From contig CAVSIB010000059.1 in assembly GCA_963727835.1 (NCBI GenBank), positions 1 through 64,000 on the forward strand: 64,000 nt of DNA. Direction: 5' to 3'. This DNA comes from G026625185 sp963727835 (lineage in GTDB: Bacteria; Desulfobacterota; WTBG01; JAGOGO01). This document shows, piece after piece, positions 24,963 through 32,844 of the stretch (its first letter is position 1; each line of letters starts with the position of its first letter). Position numbers and translations under genes: made by a program. Under the pieces are notes generated by a model. The model worked only from the letters and a program-made list of their open reading frames with translations. It was not told the origin of the DNA and ran no database searches.

Positions 24963-25914
24963 AAAAGAGTACATATATTTCCCCGGCTGTTCGCTTGAAG
25001 CTTCGGCAATCGAGTATGATATGTCTGTTCGCAAGGTACTCACCTCTTTAGGAGTTAAATTGATTGAGCCGGATGATTGGAGTTGCTGTGGCTCTACCCC
25101 GGCCCATTCCGTAGACCATGTTTTTGCTGCTGCGGTTGCTGCCCGCAACTTAGCGATTGTGGAAAAGATGGGGGCTTGCACCGTAATCACCGCCTGCCCA
25201 GCTTGTCTTTCGGCTTTTAAAAAAGCTCACCACCGGATGAAAAAAGAAGAAGGTTTCAAAAAAGAAGTTAATGCGATTCTCGATGAACCTTACAACTGTG
25301 GGGTGACGGCAAAATCAGTCCTCCAAGTTCTTCTTGAGGATATTGGGCCGAAAGCAGTTGCCGAAAAAGTTACCACCGATTTACCTGACCTGAAGGTTGC
25401 CCCCTATTATGGGTGCATTATTAACCGGCCCCCTGAAATTATGGAGTTTGATGACCCTGAAAATCCCTTAGCCATGGATAAGCTTATGGGAGCAGTTGGC
25501 GTTAAGGTTTGTGACTTTGCGTTTAAGGTGGAATGTTGCGGGGCTGCCTTTGGAGTGGCCAAACGAAAAATGGTCAATGAGCTTTCCTCGAAGGTTTTAA
25601 CCATGGCGTTGGACGCGGGAGCAAATTGTTTGGTGGTCACCTGCCAGCTTTGCCAGCAAAACCTGGATCTGCGCCAGGGTCAAATCAATAGCACTATGGG
25701 GGCTTCCTTTAATATACCGGTTCTTTTTTTCACTCAGGTTATGGGATTAACCTATGGATATTCTTCCCAGGAACTGGGAATCGATAAGCATAATGTTAAT
25801 GCCGAAAGTTTGATTAAATCCCGAAGACCGGTTGAGGAAAGGATCAAAGAAGAACAAGAAAAGGCCAAAGGAAAAAAGCCAAAAGCCAAAAAAGCTGAAG
25901 AAGAGGAGTCCTAA
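24955..25914 (+). CDS. hdrB: Heterodisulfide reductase-like subunit HdrB
   Basis: The 319-residue catalytic-type subunit. It carries two CCG domains: the first from FPGCSLEASAIEYDMS to SCCGSTPA with ITACPACLSAF; the second from YYGCIINRPPEI to VECCGAAFG with VTCQLCQQN. In methanogens these bind two non-cubane [4Fe-4S] clusters that reduce a heterodisulfide; in sulfate reducers the partner is thought to be a DsrC-type trisulfide or disulfide. GTG start at 24955. The last 25 or so residues are an odd Lys/Glu-rich tail (KAKGKKPKAKKAEEE). Confidence 0.9.
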   Translation: MSEKEYIYFPGCSLEASAIEYDMSVRKVLTSLGVKLIEPDDWSCCGSTPAHSVDHVFAAAVAARNLAIVEKMGACTVITACPACLSAFKKAHHRMKKEEGFKKEVNAILDEPYNCGVTAKSVLQVLLEDIGPKAVAEKVTTDLPDLKVAPYYGCIINRPPEIMEFDDPENPLAMDKLMGAVGVKVCDFAFKVECCGAAFGVAKRKMVNELSSKVLTMALDAGANCLVVTCQLCQQNLDLRQGQINSTMGASFNIPVLFFTQVMGLTYGYSSQELGIDKHNVNAESLIKSRRPVEERIKEEQEKAKGKKPKAKKAEEEES

Positions 25915-25917
25915 CTC

Positions 25918-27879
25918 GTGCGGGTTGGAGTATTTATTTGTCACTGCGGAAATAATATTGCGGGTACGGTTGATGTCGCCAAAGTTGCCGAAGCAGCTCG
26001 AATGATGCCCGGTGTCGCTTTTGCTACGACTTACATGTACACGTGCTCCGAACCTGGCCAGGAAGAAATCAAGGAAACAATCAAACGGGAAAAGCTTGAC
26101 CGGGTGGTGGTTGCCGCTTGTTCTCCGCGGATGCATGAGGTCACCTTCCGCCGGACAGTAGAAAAAGCTGGACTAAATCGGTACTTTTTTGAAATGGCCA
26201 ATATCCGGGAGCATTGCTCGTGGGTGGGAGAGGACAAGGCATTAAATACTAATAAAGCGATTGAAACCATTAAGCTTGCGGTTGAAAAAGTTAAGCAAAA
26301 TAAACCTCTTTTCCCGGCCAAATTTAAAATTAATAAACGGGTGTTGGTTATCGGCGGTGGCGTAGCCGGTATGCAGGCAGCGCTGGACTGTGCCGATGGT
26401 GGGTTAGACGTGGTGCTGGTTGAAAAAAGTTCCTCGGTCGGAGGCATGATGGCTCGTCTGGATAAAACCTTCCCCACCGTTGACTGTTCGATTTGCATCT
26501 TAGGCCCCAAGATGGTGGATGTATCCCAACATGAAAAAATAAACCTGCATGCATACTCTGAAATCGAAGAGATCAAAGGTTATGTGGGCAATTACCAGAT
26601 AAAGATCCGCAAAAAAGCAACCTATGTAGACTGGTCAAAATGCACTGGTTGCGGAGCCTGTATCGAAAAATGCCCTTCTCGGAATGCTTATGACTATTTC
26701 AATTTTGGAGTTGCACCCGCCCGGGCAATTAATATTCCTTTTCCCCAGGCGATCCCCAAAAAAGCCACGATTGATGCTCAATTCTGCCGGCAGTTTATCA
26801 AAGGGAAATGTGGCGTCTGCGCTAAGTTCTGTCCGGTCGGAGCAATTAATTACGAAATGAAAGATGAAATTGTAACTGAAGACGTGGGAGCGATTATTGT
26901 CGCTTCCGGTTATGGTCTGATTGACCTTGACAAGCTGCCGGAATACGGCGGAGGCCGTTATCCGGATGTGATCTCGGGGATCCAATACGAACGGATTCTC
27001 AATGCTTCAGGCCCTACCTCCGGACACATCGAAAGACCTTCGGACCACGCAGAACCAAAAACCATCGTCTTTGTCTCTTGTGCTGGCTCCCGGGATAAGT
27101 CCATCGGTATCCCTTACTGTTCCAACTTTTGCTGCATGTATATTGCCAAACAAGCTATTTTAACCAAAGACCATATCCCAGACTCCCAATCGTATGTCTT
27201 TTATATAGATATCCGCTCCCCCGGAAAAGGCTATGATGAATTTACCCGAAGGGCTCAGGAAGAATACGGTGCGAAATATATTCGAGGCCGGGTATCAAGA
27301 ATCTATCCTAAAGGGAAAAAGATGGTTGTCAAAGGAGCTGACACCCTTTTAGGTACACAAGTGGAAATTGAAGCAGACTTAATCGTGCTCGCAACTGCAG
27401 TCACCGCTACTAATGATGCCAGAACGTTAGCGGAAAGACTCCATATTTCGTATGACCAGAATGGCTTTTACGTTGAAAGCCATCCCAAACTGCGACCTGT
27501 AGAGACTAACACCTCGGGAGTATTTCTGGCTGGTGCCTGTCAAGGACCAAAAGATATTCCTGCTTCCGTAGGTCAAGGAAGTGCAGCAGCAGCGAAAGTT
27601 CTTTCGATCTTTTCTAAAGATACCTTAGAGTCTGATCCTCAGATAGCAAGGGTTAATACCAATGTTTGCGTCGGTTGCCGCAAGTGCATTGGGACATGTC
27701 CTTTCGGCGCGATTGAAGAACAACAACTCCGTGACGGAAGAATTGTAGCCAATGTTATTGAAACCGTCTGTGCCGGCTGCGGGATCTGTAACTCCACCTG
27801 TCCCTGTGGAGCGATCCAATTACAGCACTTTACTGACAATCAACTCTTAGCCGAGGTTAATGCCCTATGTCTTACGTAG
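25918..27879 (+). CDS. hdrA: Heterodisulfide reductase-like flavoprotein HdrA
   Basis: The 653-residue bifurcating flavoprotein. The N-terminal domain opens with VGVFICHCGNNIAGTVDV. The FAD-binding Rossmann fold has VLVIGGGVAGMQAALD near residue 142. A ferredoxin-like insert has CTGCGACIEKCP and CGVCAKFCP. Two C-terminal [4Fe-4S] motifs are CVGCRKCIGTCP and CAGCGICNSTCP. HdrA splits electrons between a high-potential acceptor (via HdrB) and ferredoxin. GTG start three bases after hdrB; overlaps flxD by 13 bases. Confidence 0.93.
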   Translation: MRVGVFICHCGNNIAGTVDVAKVAEAARMMPGVAFATTYMYTCSEPGQEEIKETIKREKLDRVVVAACSPRMHEVTFRRTVEKAGLNRYFFEMANIREHCSWVGEDKALNTNKAIETIKLAVEKVKQNKPLFPAKFKINKRVLVIGGGVAGMQAALDCADGGLDVVLVEKSSSVGGMMARLDKTFPTVDCSICILGPKMVDVSQHEKINLHAYSEIEEIKGYVGNYQIKIRKKATYVDWSKCTGCGACIEKCPSRNAYDYFNFGVAPARAINIPFPQAIPKKATIDAQFCRQFIKGKCGVCAKFCPVGAINYEMKDEIVTEDVGAIIVASGYGLIDLDKLPEYGGGRYPDVISGIQYERILNASGPTSGHIERPSDHAEPKTIVFVSCAGSRDKSIGIPYCSNFCCMYIAKQAILTKDHIPDSQSYVFYIDIRSPGKGYDEFTRRAQEEYGAKYIRGRVSRIYPKGKKMVVKGADTLLGTQVEIEADLIVLATAVTATNDARTLAERLHISYDQNGFYVESHPKLRPVETNTSGVFLAGACQGPKDIPASVGQGSAAAAKVLSIFSKDTLESDPQIARVNTNVCVGCRKCIGTCPFGAIEEQQLRDGRIVANVIETVCAGCGICNSTCPCGAIQLQHFTDNQLLAEVNALCLT

Positions 27880-28298
27880 CCGGGAAAGAACTTCGCATTG
27901 TCGGTTTCCTATGTAACTGGTGTTCCTACGGAGGGGCGGACACAGCAGGAGTAGGTCGTTTCAAACAGCCCACTGATCTTCGTATTATCCGGGTTCCTTG
28001 TTCTGGAAGGGTTAATCCTCTGTTTGTGGTAAAAGCACTGCTTAACGGTGCTGATGGGGTTTTGGTGTCTGGGTGTCATCCCCGTGACTGCCATTATTCG
28101 GATGGAAATTTCTATGCCCGCAGGAGGCTCGAGATGTTAAAGCGGCTCCTTCCTTTCTTGGGCATTGATGAGCGCAGGTTTCACTATACTTGGGTATCTG
28201 CTTCCGAGGGCGCTCGGTGGAAAAATGTCGTGACTGATTTTACCAAAGCAATTCATAAACTCGGGCCACTCCACCACAAAAAGGAGAAAACAGAGTGA
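27867..28298 (+). CDS. flxD: FlxD / MvhD-like iron-sulfur protein
   Basis: A 143-residue protein of the MvhD family, which carries a [2Fe-2S] centre and hands electrons to HdrA. The Cys positions are FLCNWCSYGGADTAG near residue 18, RVPCSGRV near residue 45, and SGCHPRDCHY near residue 73. In methanogens MvhD joins a hydrogenase to Hdr; here it links the Flx NAD(H) module instead. It overlaps hdrA upstream and flxC downstream (four bases), so translation is coupled along the operon. Confidence 0.88.
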   Translation: MSYVAGKELRIVGFLCNWCSYGGADTAGVGRFKQPTDLRIIRVPCSGRVNPLFVVKALLNGADGVLVSGCHPRDCHYSDGNFYARRRLEMLKRLLPFLGIDERRFHYTWVSASEGARWKNVVTDFTKAIHKLGPLHHKKEKTE

Positions 28299-29242
28299 CC
28301 ATTGAAAAGCTGAAAGAGGCGGCACGCAAGATATTACCTGAGGTCGATGTTGTGATCGGCTATCGCCAAGGTTTTGATCCCTTGCATGCGACCCCTTATT
28401 TTATGACAAAGCCGGAACAGGTAGACCAACTCATCTGGAATCCGCTCTGCGTACAAAACCTCTGTTCCTATCTTCCTTTTTTGAAGGGAAAAGTTGGGGT
28501 GATAGTAAAAGGCTGCGACAGCCGCACGATTGTCCAGTACATGCAGGAAAAATTAATCGTACGAGAAAATGTTAAAGTCATTGGCGTTCCCTGCCTCCGG
28601 GTTATTTCCGTTAAAAAGGTCCTGGCCGCGATCAATCAGCAGAGTGTCAAGGAAGTGACGTTTGAAGGTGAAAATATCGTCGTAAAGACTCCCGAAGGTC
28701 AAAAGACGATCCCTTTAGCGGATGTTGCGCCGAGAAAATGCGTGACCTGTCAATTAGCCACTCCACTCCAATATGATGTTTTAGCAGGAGAGGGGATTCA
28801 ATCCAATAAGCCGCAGGACACCTTTGAGGAAACCAAAGAATTTGAAAAACTATCACTCGAAGAGCGGAGCGCGTATTGGGAGAAGGAATTTGACCGGTGT
28901 ATTCGCTGTTATGCCTGCCGGAATGCTTGCCCTATGTGCATCTGTCAGGATAAGTGTATTGCTGAAAGCCGTGACCCCCACTGGACTTCTCAGCGTGCTA
29001 ATGTGACGGAAAAATTTATGTTCCACATGATTCACGGTCTCCATTTAGCGGGCCGATGCATTTCGTGTGAAGAATGCGAGCGGGTCTGCCCGATGGATAT
29101 TCCGGTGGCGAAAATCAAAAAGAAAATCAGCATGGATTTAAAAGAACTGTTTGGTTATGAAGCCGGAATGAACCCCGATGATACACCACCCATGTATGTC
29201 TTTAAGGTAGAAGAGGCAACTATTGAGGAGCATGAACTCTGA
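28295..29242 (+). CDS. flxC: FlxC-like iron-sulfur protein
   Basis: A 315-residue protein with an N-terminal domain resembling the F420-hydrogenase/formate-dehydrogenase beta family (VGVIVKGCDSRTIVQYMQEK, KVIGVPCLR, RKCVTCQLATP). It has two C-terminal [4Fe-4S] motifs, CIRCYACRNACP and CISCEECERVCP. In the FlxABCD-HdrABC complex described in Desulfovibrio this would be an electron relay between FlxA and HdrA. I assigned the letter from gene order and domain make-up. GTG start overlapping flxD; stop overlaps the next start by one base. Confidence 0.8.
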   Translation: MTIEKLKEAARKILPEVDVVIGYRQGFDPLHATPYFMTKPEQVDQLIWNPLCVQNLCSYLPFLKGKVGVIVKGCDSRTIVQYMQEKLIVRENVKVIGVPCLRVISVKKVLAAINQQSVKEVTFEGENIVVKTPEGQKTIPLADVAPRKCVTCQLATPLQYDVLAGEGIQSNKPQDTFEETKEFEKLSLEERSAYWEKEFDRCIRCYACRNACPMCICQDKCIAESRDPHWTSQRANVTEKFMFHMIHGLHLAGRCISCEECERVCPMDIPVAKIKKKISMDLKELFGYEAGMNPDDTPPMYVFKVEEATIEEHEL

Positions 29243-30286
29243 TGGCTGATACTGGTTTTCTCCCCAAAGAAAAATTGAACACATTACTCGAAGCCTTAAG
29301 CAAAAAACTCCAGGTCTTCGTGCCGGTTTTAGAAGGGGACGTTGTGCTTTTCAGGCGTTTTGCTTCGGGAGTAACGCTCTGCCTTACCCGGCCGGCTAAT
29401 CTTCCACCCAAGGGGATTATCTTTCCGCAAAGCGAGACGCTGTTTAATTTCAATTTTAAAAAGGACCCGGAAGATCTCAAAAAGAGTTCTTTAGAACTAA
29501 AGGAAAATTTAGATTTTGTTCCAACAATTATTTTTGGCGGCCGACCCATGCGATGCTCAAGGATTTCGTATCTATGACCGGGTCTACCTTGAAACCGACA
29601 CCGCTGATCCTTACTATAAAGGAAGAAGAGAGAAAACCACCATTATCACGCTAACATGCAATGCGCCCTCTCCTGGTTGCTTCTGCACATCCGTGGGACG
29701 AGGCCCAGCCGAAAGCGATGGCTCTGACCTCATGATGACCGAGATGGAAAAAGGTTATTTCTTTGAGCCGATGACGGAAAAAGGGGAAGAGATTCTCAAA
29801 GATAGTTTGTTTGAAGACGGCAGTGCGTATAAACAACAAGCACAAAAAGCTCACGAAAAAGTCTCCGCGTTAGTGAAAAAACCATTTGCCACCCTTGAAG
29901 GGACACCGGAAAAACTCCTTTCTCTTTTTGATAATAATCAATTCTGGGAAGGAGAAACCGCGAAATGTATCAGCTGCGGTGCCTGTACCTATCTGTGCCC
30001 CACCTGTTACTGTTTTAATATTACTGATGAGGAGGTTGGCAATACCGGTGAACGGATCCGCAGTTGGGACGCCTGCATGTTTTTTCACTTTACCTTAGAG
30101 GCAAGTAGCCATAACCCAAGGCAAAACAAACACCAGCGCTTAAAAAACCGCGTGGGACATAAGTTTAGTTATTACCCGAAAAAATATAATGGCGTAATCG
30201 CGTGCTGTGGTTGCGGCCGGTGTATTCGTTACTGTCCGATGTCAGTGGACATAAGTGGAATTGTTGCTCATGCTCAAGGAGCTTAA
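29242..30286 (+). pseudogene. flxB: FlxB-like 4Fe-4S dicluster protein (one frameshift)
   Basis: The protein resembles the anaerobic sulfite reductase A / sulfhydrogenase beta group. The first frame gives the N-terminus to FVPTIIFGGRP; the second gives CDAQGFRIYDRVYLETD onward. The second part includes NAPSPGCFCTSVGRGP, the cluster motifs CISCGACTYLCPTCYC and CCGCGRCIRYCP. The shift lies at the CCC of 29545-29547, where one C fewer gives GGRPCDAQGF. The corrected protein is about 348 residues. The frame is intact on both sides and it lies mid-operon, so I expect it to be functional. Confidence 0.85.
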
Positions 30287-30289
30287 AGG

Positions 30290-31126
30290 ATGAGTTCGAT
30301 ACATAATCCCTACCTCCCTGAATTAGCCACGGTCATTAAAATTATTGATGAGACGCCCAACATCAAGTCTTTTCAGGTGGTATTGAATGATCCTGAGAAG
30401 ATGAAAAGTTTTACCTTTGAACCGGGCCAGGTAGGACAGCTTTCTCTTTTTGGCGTGGGAGAGTCAACCTTTGTCATTAACTCTCCGCCCACGCGAATGG
30501 AATATCTGCAGTTTAGCGTAATGAAAGCAGGGGAAGTCACCAGCGCCCTCCATGAACTTGCCGAAGGGGACCAAGTTGGCGTTCGCGCCCCCTTGGGAAA
30601 CTGGTTTCCTTATGCGCATATGAAAGGGAAAAAGATCCTTTTTATTGGAGGCGGTATCGGTCTTGCTCCGCTTCGCACCTTAATTCTTTTTATGCTCGAT
30701 AACCGGGCTGACTATGGCGATATCACTATCATCTATGGCGCCAGAACCCCGAATGATCTTTGTTACAAGGATGAACTTAAGGAGTGGGAAGCACGGCCGG
30801 ATGTGAACATGATTTTGACAGTGGATAACGAATTTCCCGGCTGGGATAAACGGGTCGGGTTAGTACCCAACGTCCTTAAAGAACTTGCTCCTTCTCCGGA
30901 AAATACCGTTGCCATAACCTGCGGTCCCCCGATCATGATTAAATTCACGCTCCAGGCTTTGTCAGCGCTCAAATTTAACGACGAGCAGATCATCACAACC
31001 CTGGAGAAGCGTATGAAGTGTGGAATTGGAATCTGCGGCCGCTGTAATATCGGCACCATGTATGTATGTAAAGACGGCCCGGTCTTTTCTCTCACCCAAC
31101 TCAAAGAACTCCCGGCAGAACTCTAA
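30290..31126 (+). CDS. flxA: FlxA / FAD-NAD(P)H-binding oxidoreductase
   Basis: A 278-residue protein of the ferredoxin-NADP reductase-like fold (AsrB/sulfhydrogenase gamma type). The FAD domain comes first, then the nucleotide-binding GGGIGLAPLRTLI, IYGARTPNDLCY and ITCGPPIMI. A C-terminal [2Fe-2S] motif is CGIGICGRCNIG with a further Cys in YVCKDGP. It would oxidise NADH and feed electrons through FlxB/C/D to HdrA. It is the last gene of the operon; a strong terminator follows 45 bases later. Confidence 0.9.
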   Translation: MSSIHNPYLPELATVIKIIDETPNIKSFQVVLNDPEKMKSFTFEPGQVGQLSLFGVGESTFVINSPPTRMEYLQFSVMKAGEVTSALHELAEGDQVGVRAPLGNWFPYAHMKGKKILFIGGGIGLAPLRTLILFMLDNRADYGDITIIYGARTPNDLCYKDELKEWEARPDVNMILTVDNEFPGWDKRVGLVPNVLKELAPSPENTVAITCGPPIMIKFTLQALSALKFNDEQIITTLEKRMKCGIGICGRCNIGTMYVCKDGPVFSLTQLKELPAEL

Positions 31127-31169
31127 CAATACGCCCCAAAGCGATTTTGGAAAAAAACAATAGAAACTT

Positions 31170-31198
31170 AAAAGCCTCCTTTTAAGGAGGCTTTTTTT
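31170..31198 (+). terminator. Rho-independent terminator of the hdr-flx operon
   Basis: AAAGCCTCCTT, a two-base loop, AAGGAGGCTTT and a run of T. The perfect stem of about eleven pairs ends the operon. Confidence 0.9.
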
Positions 31199-31268
31199 AT
31201 CTTTATACCAGATACGCGTTAAAAAATTGCCGTTTGGTGTTCTTGCCCCTTCTAATTTACTCTTCGCA

Positions 31269-31499
31269 TTAAGTTTGCATTTCTGCGTCGGCAGTTATCT
31301 TTACCGCGTAATCATCTAAAGCTTTTCGGAATTTTTGATGGGCATATTGAGCAACTTTTTTATCAATTTCTTCACCGACCTCAAAAGCTGATCTGGGGAT
31401 CATAGGTGCGGATAAATTCCACCTTAGTTGTGATTCATATTCTTTTTTAGACTGTAGATGGTTCAGTATCCAGTTGCCCCAATTGGTTACTATGGGCAT
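31269..31499 (-). CDS. Hypothetical protein
   Basis: A 76-residue ORF from ATG 31499 (MPIVTNWGNWILNHLQSKKE). It ends with a helical, charged stretch (EIDKKVAQYAHQKFRKALDD) that looks like real protein. No family recognised. The in-frame start 12 codons upstream adds a hydrophobic piece and is less likely. It lies just past the hdr-flx terminator on the opposite strand. Confidence 0.4.
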   Translation of the reverse strand: MPIVTNWGNWILNHLQSKKEYESQLRWNLSAPMIPRSAFEVGEEIDKKVAQYAHQKFRKALDDYAVKITADAEMQT

Positions 31500-31617
31500 C
31501 GTTCTCGAAAGAATCACGAGAAAAAAATTATCCACTGATACGGACGCATTGCAAAGAATACATCTTTTCTCCTCTCACTTCTTTCACTTTACCCTTTACA
31601 CCTTACGCTTTACGCTA

Positions 31618-31977
31618 TTAAATCTTGGACCAGAATTTAAAGAGGTTTTCCATCCATTCCTCAAAATCAAGATACTTGCCGGATTGATGATCATAGCGAG
31701 GCATGAGGAGTCTTTCGTTTCCTTCCTGCCTTTGCTCATCAGCCTTTTTTCCCAGAAAAACTTTGAGTTCCTCTTTTGAAATTCCAAAGTCGTGGGCAAT
31801 CTTTTTTTCCCCCACAGCATTCCGGTTAACCGCAGCCATCTGCCAAAGCGCCCTAAACTTGATCTCTGTGACCTCCTCTGGTTTCAAATCCAGCTCTAAA
31901 GCAACTAAGACTGCCCGCTCAAAATTTCCCTGTTCAATTTCTAATTTTAATTTTTCTTGAGTTCCCTTTTCTTCCAT
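31618..31977 (-). CDS. Hypothetical protein with a helical, HTH-like middle
   Basis: A 119-residue acidic ORF with start ATG 31977 (MEEKGTQEKLKLEIEQGNFE). The middle (EKKIAHDFGISKEELKVFLG) looks like a helix-turn-helix and the end has YLDFEEWMENLFKFW. I do not recognise the family. No clear ribosome binding site. The strong amino-acid patterning supports a real gene. It diverges from the cupin gene downstream. Confidence 0.5.
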   Translation of the reverse strand: MEEKGTQEKLKLEIEQGNFERAVLVALELDLKPEEVTEIKFRALWQMAAVNRNAVGEKKIAHDFGISKEELKVFLGKKADEQRQEGNERLLMPRYDHQSGKYLDFEEWMENLFKFWSKI

Positions 31978-32090
31978 AAGCAAAAAAAATGATCCATAAA
32001 AGATTAATTTTTGTCTTGCGAATAAAAATCGTTTTTTTTATTCTTTTTAACGTCTCCCTTTGATTTTTTGGGGACTCATCCGATAACTTC

Positions 32091-32120
32091 TTGACAATCC
32101 TATTAAAAACATTTTATTTT
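32091..32120 (+). promoter_or_regulatory. Candidate promoter of the cupin gene
   Basis: TTGACA at 32091-32096, an 18-base spacer and TATTTT at 32115-32120. The gene starts at 32163. The -35 is perfect and the -10 matches four of six bases. Confidence 0.5.
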
Positions 32121-32162
32121 TGCAATATTAATTTTTCTCAAAAATGCAAGCTTAAGGAAAAA

Positions 32163-32522
32163 ATGATGACCGACTATAATCAAGCAGACCATCGCCCTTG
32201 GGGATATTTTCTGGTCCTCTCTGACCAGCCAGACCATAAGGTAAAACGGATTGTGGTTTATCCCGGCCACCGTCTCAGTCTTCAGCGCCATAAACAAAGA
32301 ACGGAACACTGGTTTATCGTTGACGGTGAAGCGATGGTGACCCGTGATAATGAAAATGTTAAACTGAGTGGCGGCCAAGCAATTGATATCCCTCAACGAG
32401 CATGGCATCGAGTCAAAAACCCCGGAGTGCGCGACCTTGTCTTGATTGAAATTCAAACCGGAAAATACTTTGGGGAGGATGACATCGAACGAAAAGAAGA
32501 TGACTATGGACGCACCCCATAA
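32163..32522 (+). CDS. Cupin protein, phosphomannose isomerase type II family
   Basis: A 119-residue single cupin. RPWGYFLVLSD opens it, then VYPGHRLSLQRHKQRTEHWF gives the metal-binding His residues, GEAMVTRDN the mid turn, and IDIPQRAWHRVKNPG with the late His. This is the C-terminal domain of mannose-6-phosphate isomerase/GDP-mannose pyrophosphorylase occurring on its own. It probably interconverts hexose phosphates or binds a sugar nucleotide. ATG 32163 follows TAAGG by a few bases; a second ATG lies one codon later. Confidence 0.8.
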   Translation: MMTDYNQADHRPWGYFLVLSDQPDHKVKRIVVYPGHRLSLQRHKQRTEHWFIVDGEAMVTRDNENVKLSGGQAIDIPQRAWHRVKNPGVRDLVLIEIQTGKYFGEDDIERKEDDYGRTP

Positions 32523-32734
32523 AAAAGGGGGCCCGAAGAAAGGGGCAGAAATTTAATTCCCCAAGTGCTTTTGCTTTTGATAGTGCTGAAACGACCTCCT
32601 CGCACCAAGCAACGTCCGCCATGCTTGGCCCCCGGGACTTGCAGAATGTATTGCTGGTACTTTTCAGGGTTCTTCACCTTGGATTCGATGATCACGTAGG
32701 CTGACAGGTACCCATTTTCTCCCTTGCCGAACAA
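32504..32734 (-). pseudogene. DUF1330-like protein, C-terminally broken
   Basis: The segment SAYVIIESKVKNPEKYQQYI followed by KHGGRCLVRGGRF matches the first half of DUF1330 proteins (about 95 residues). After RGGRF the reading becomes basic and unstructured and runs into the cupin gene end; the expected ERVVVLEFPS-type second half is missing. Likely a truncated or frameshifted remnant. The ORF overlaps the cupin stop on the other strand. Confidence 0.5.
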
Positions 32735-32844
32735 TGTTTATACAGTCCGTATAGTACTGCAAATACAGACTGTTCCCCCTGCATCCCCTTGCAGTCATAC
32801 CAAATAACAATCTTAAAGGGAGAACAATGAAAAAGGGGGTCAGG

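Noticed and set aside
25501..25560. Selenocysteine or programmed frameshift in the hdr-flx genes
   Set aside because: No in-frame TGA at a conserved Cys and no slippery heptamer with a stem; the flxB break is at a plain CCC run and fits an indel.
26031..26985. Minus-strand frames of 116-181 codons over hdrA
   Set aside because: Antisense shadows with no ribosome site or protein-like pattern.
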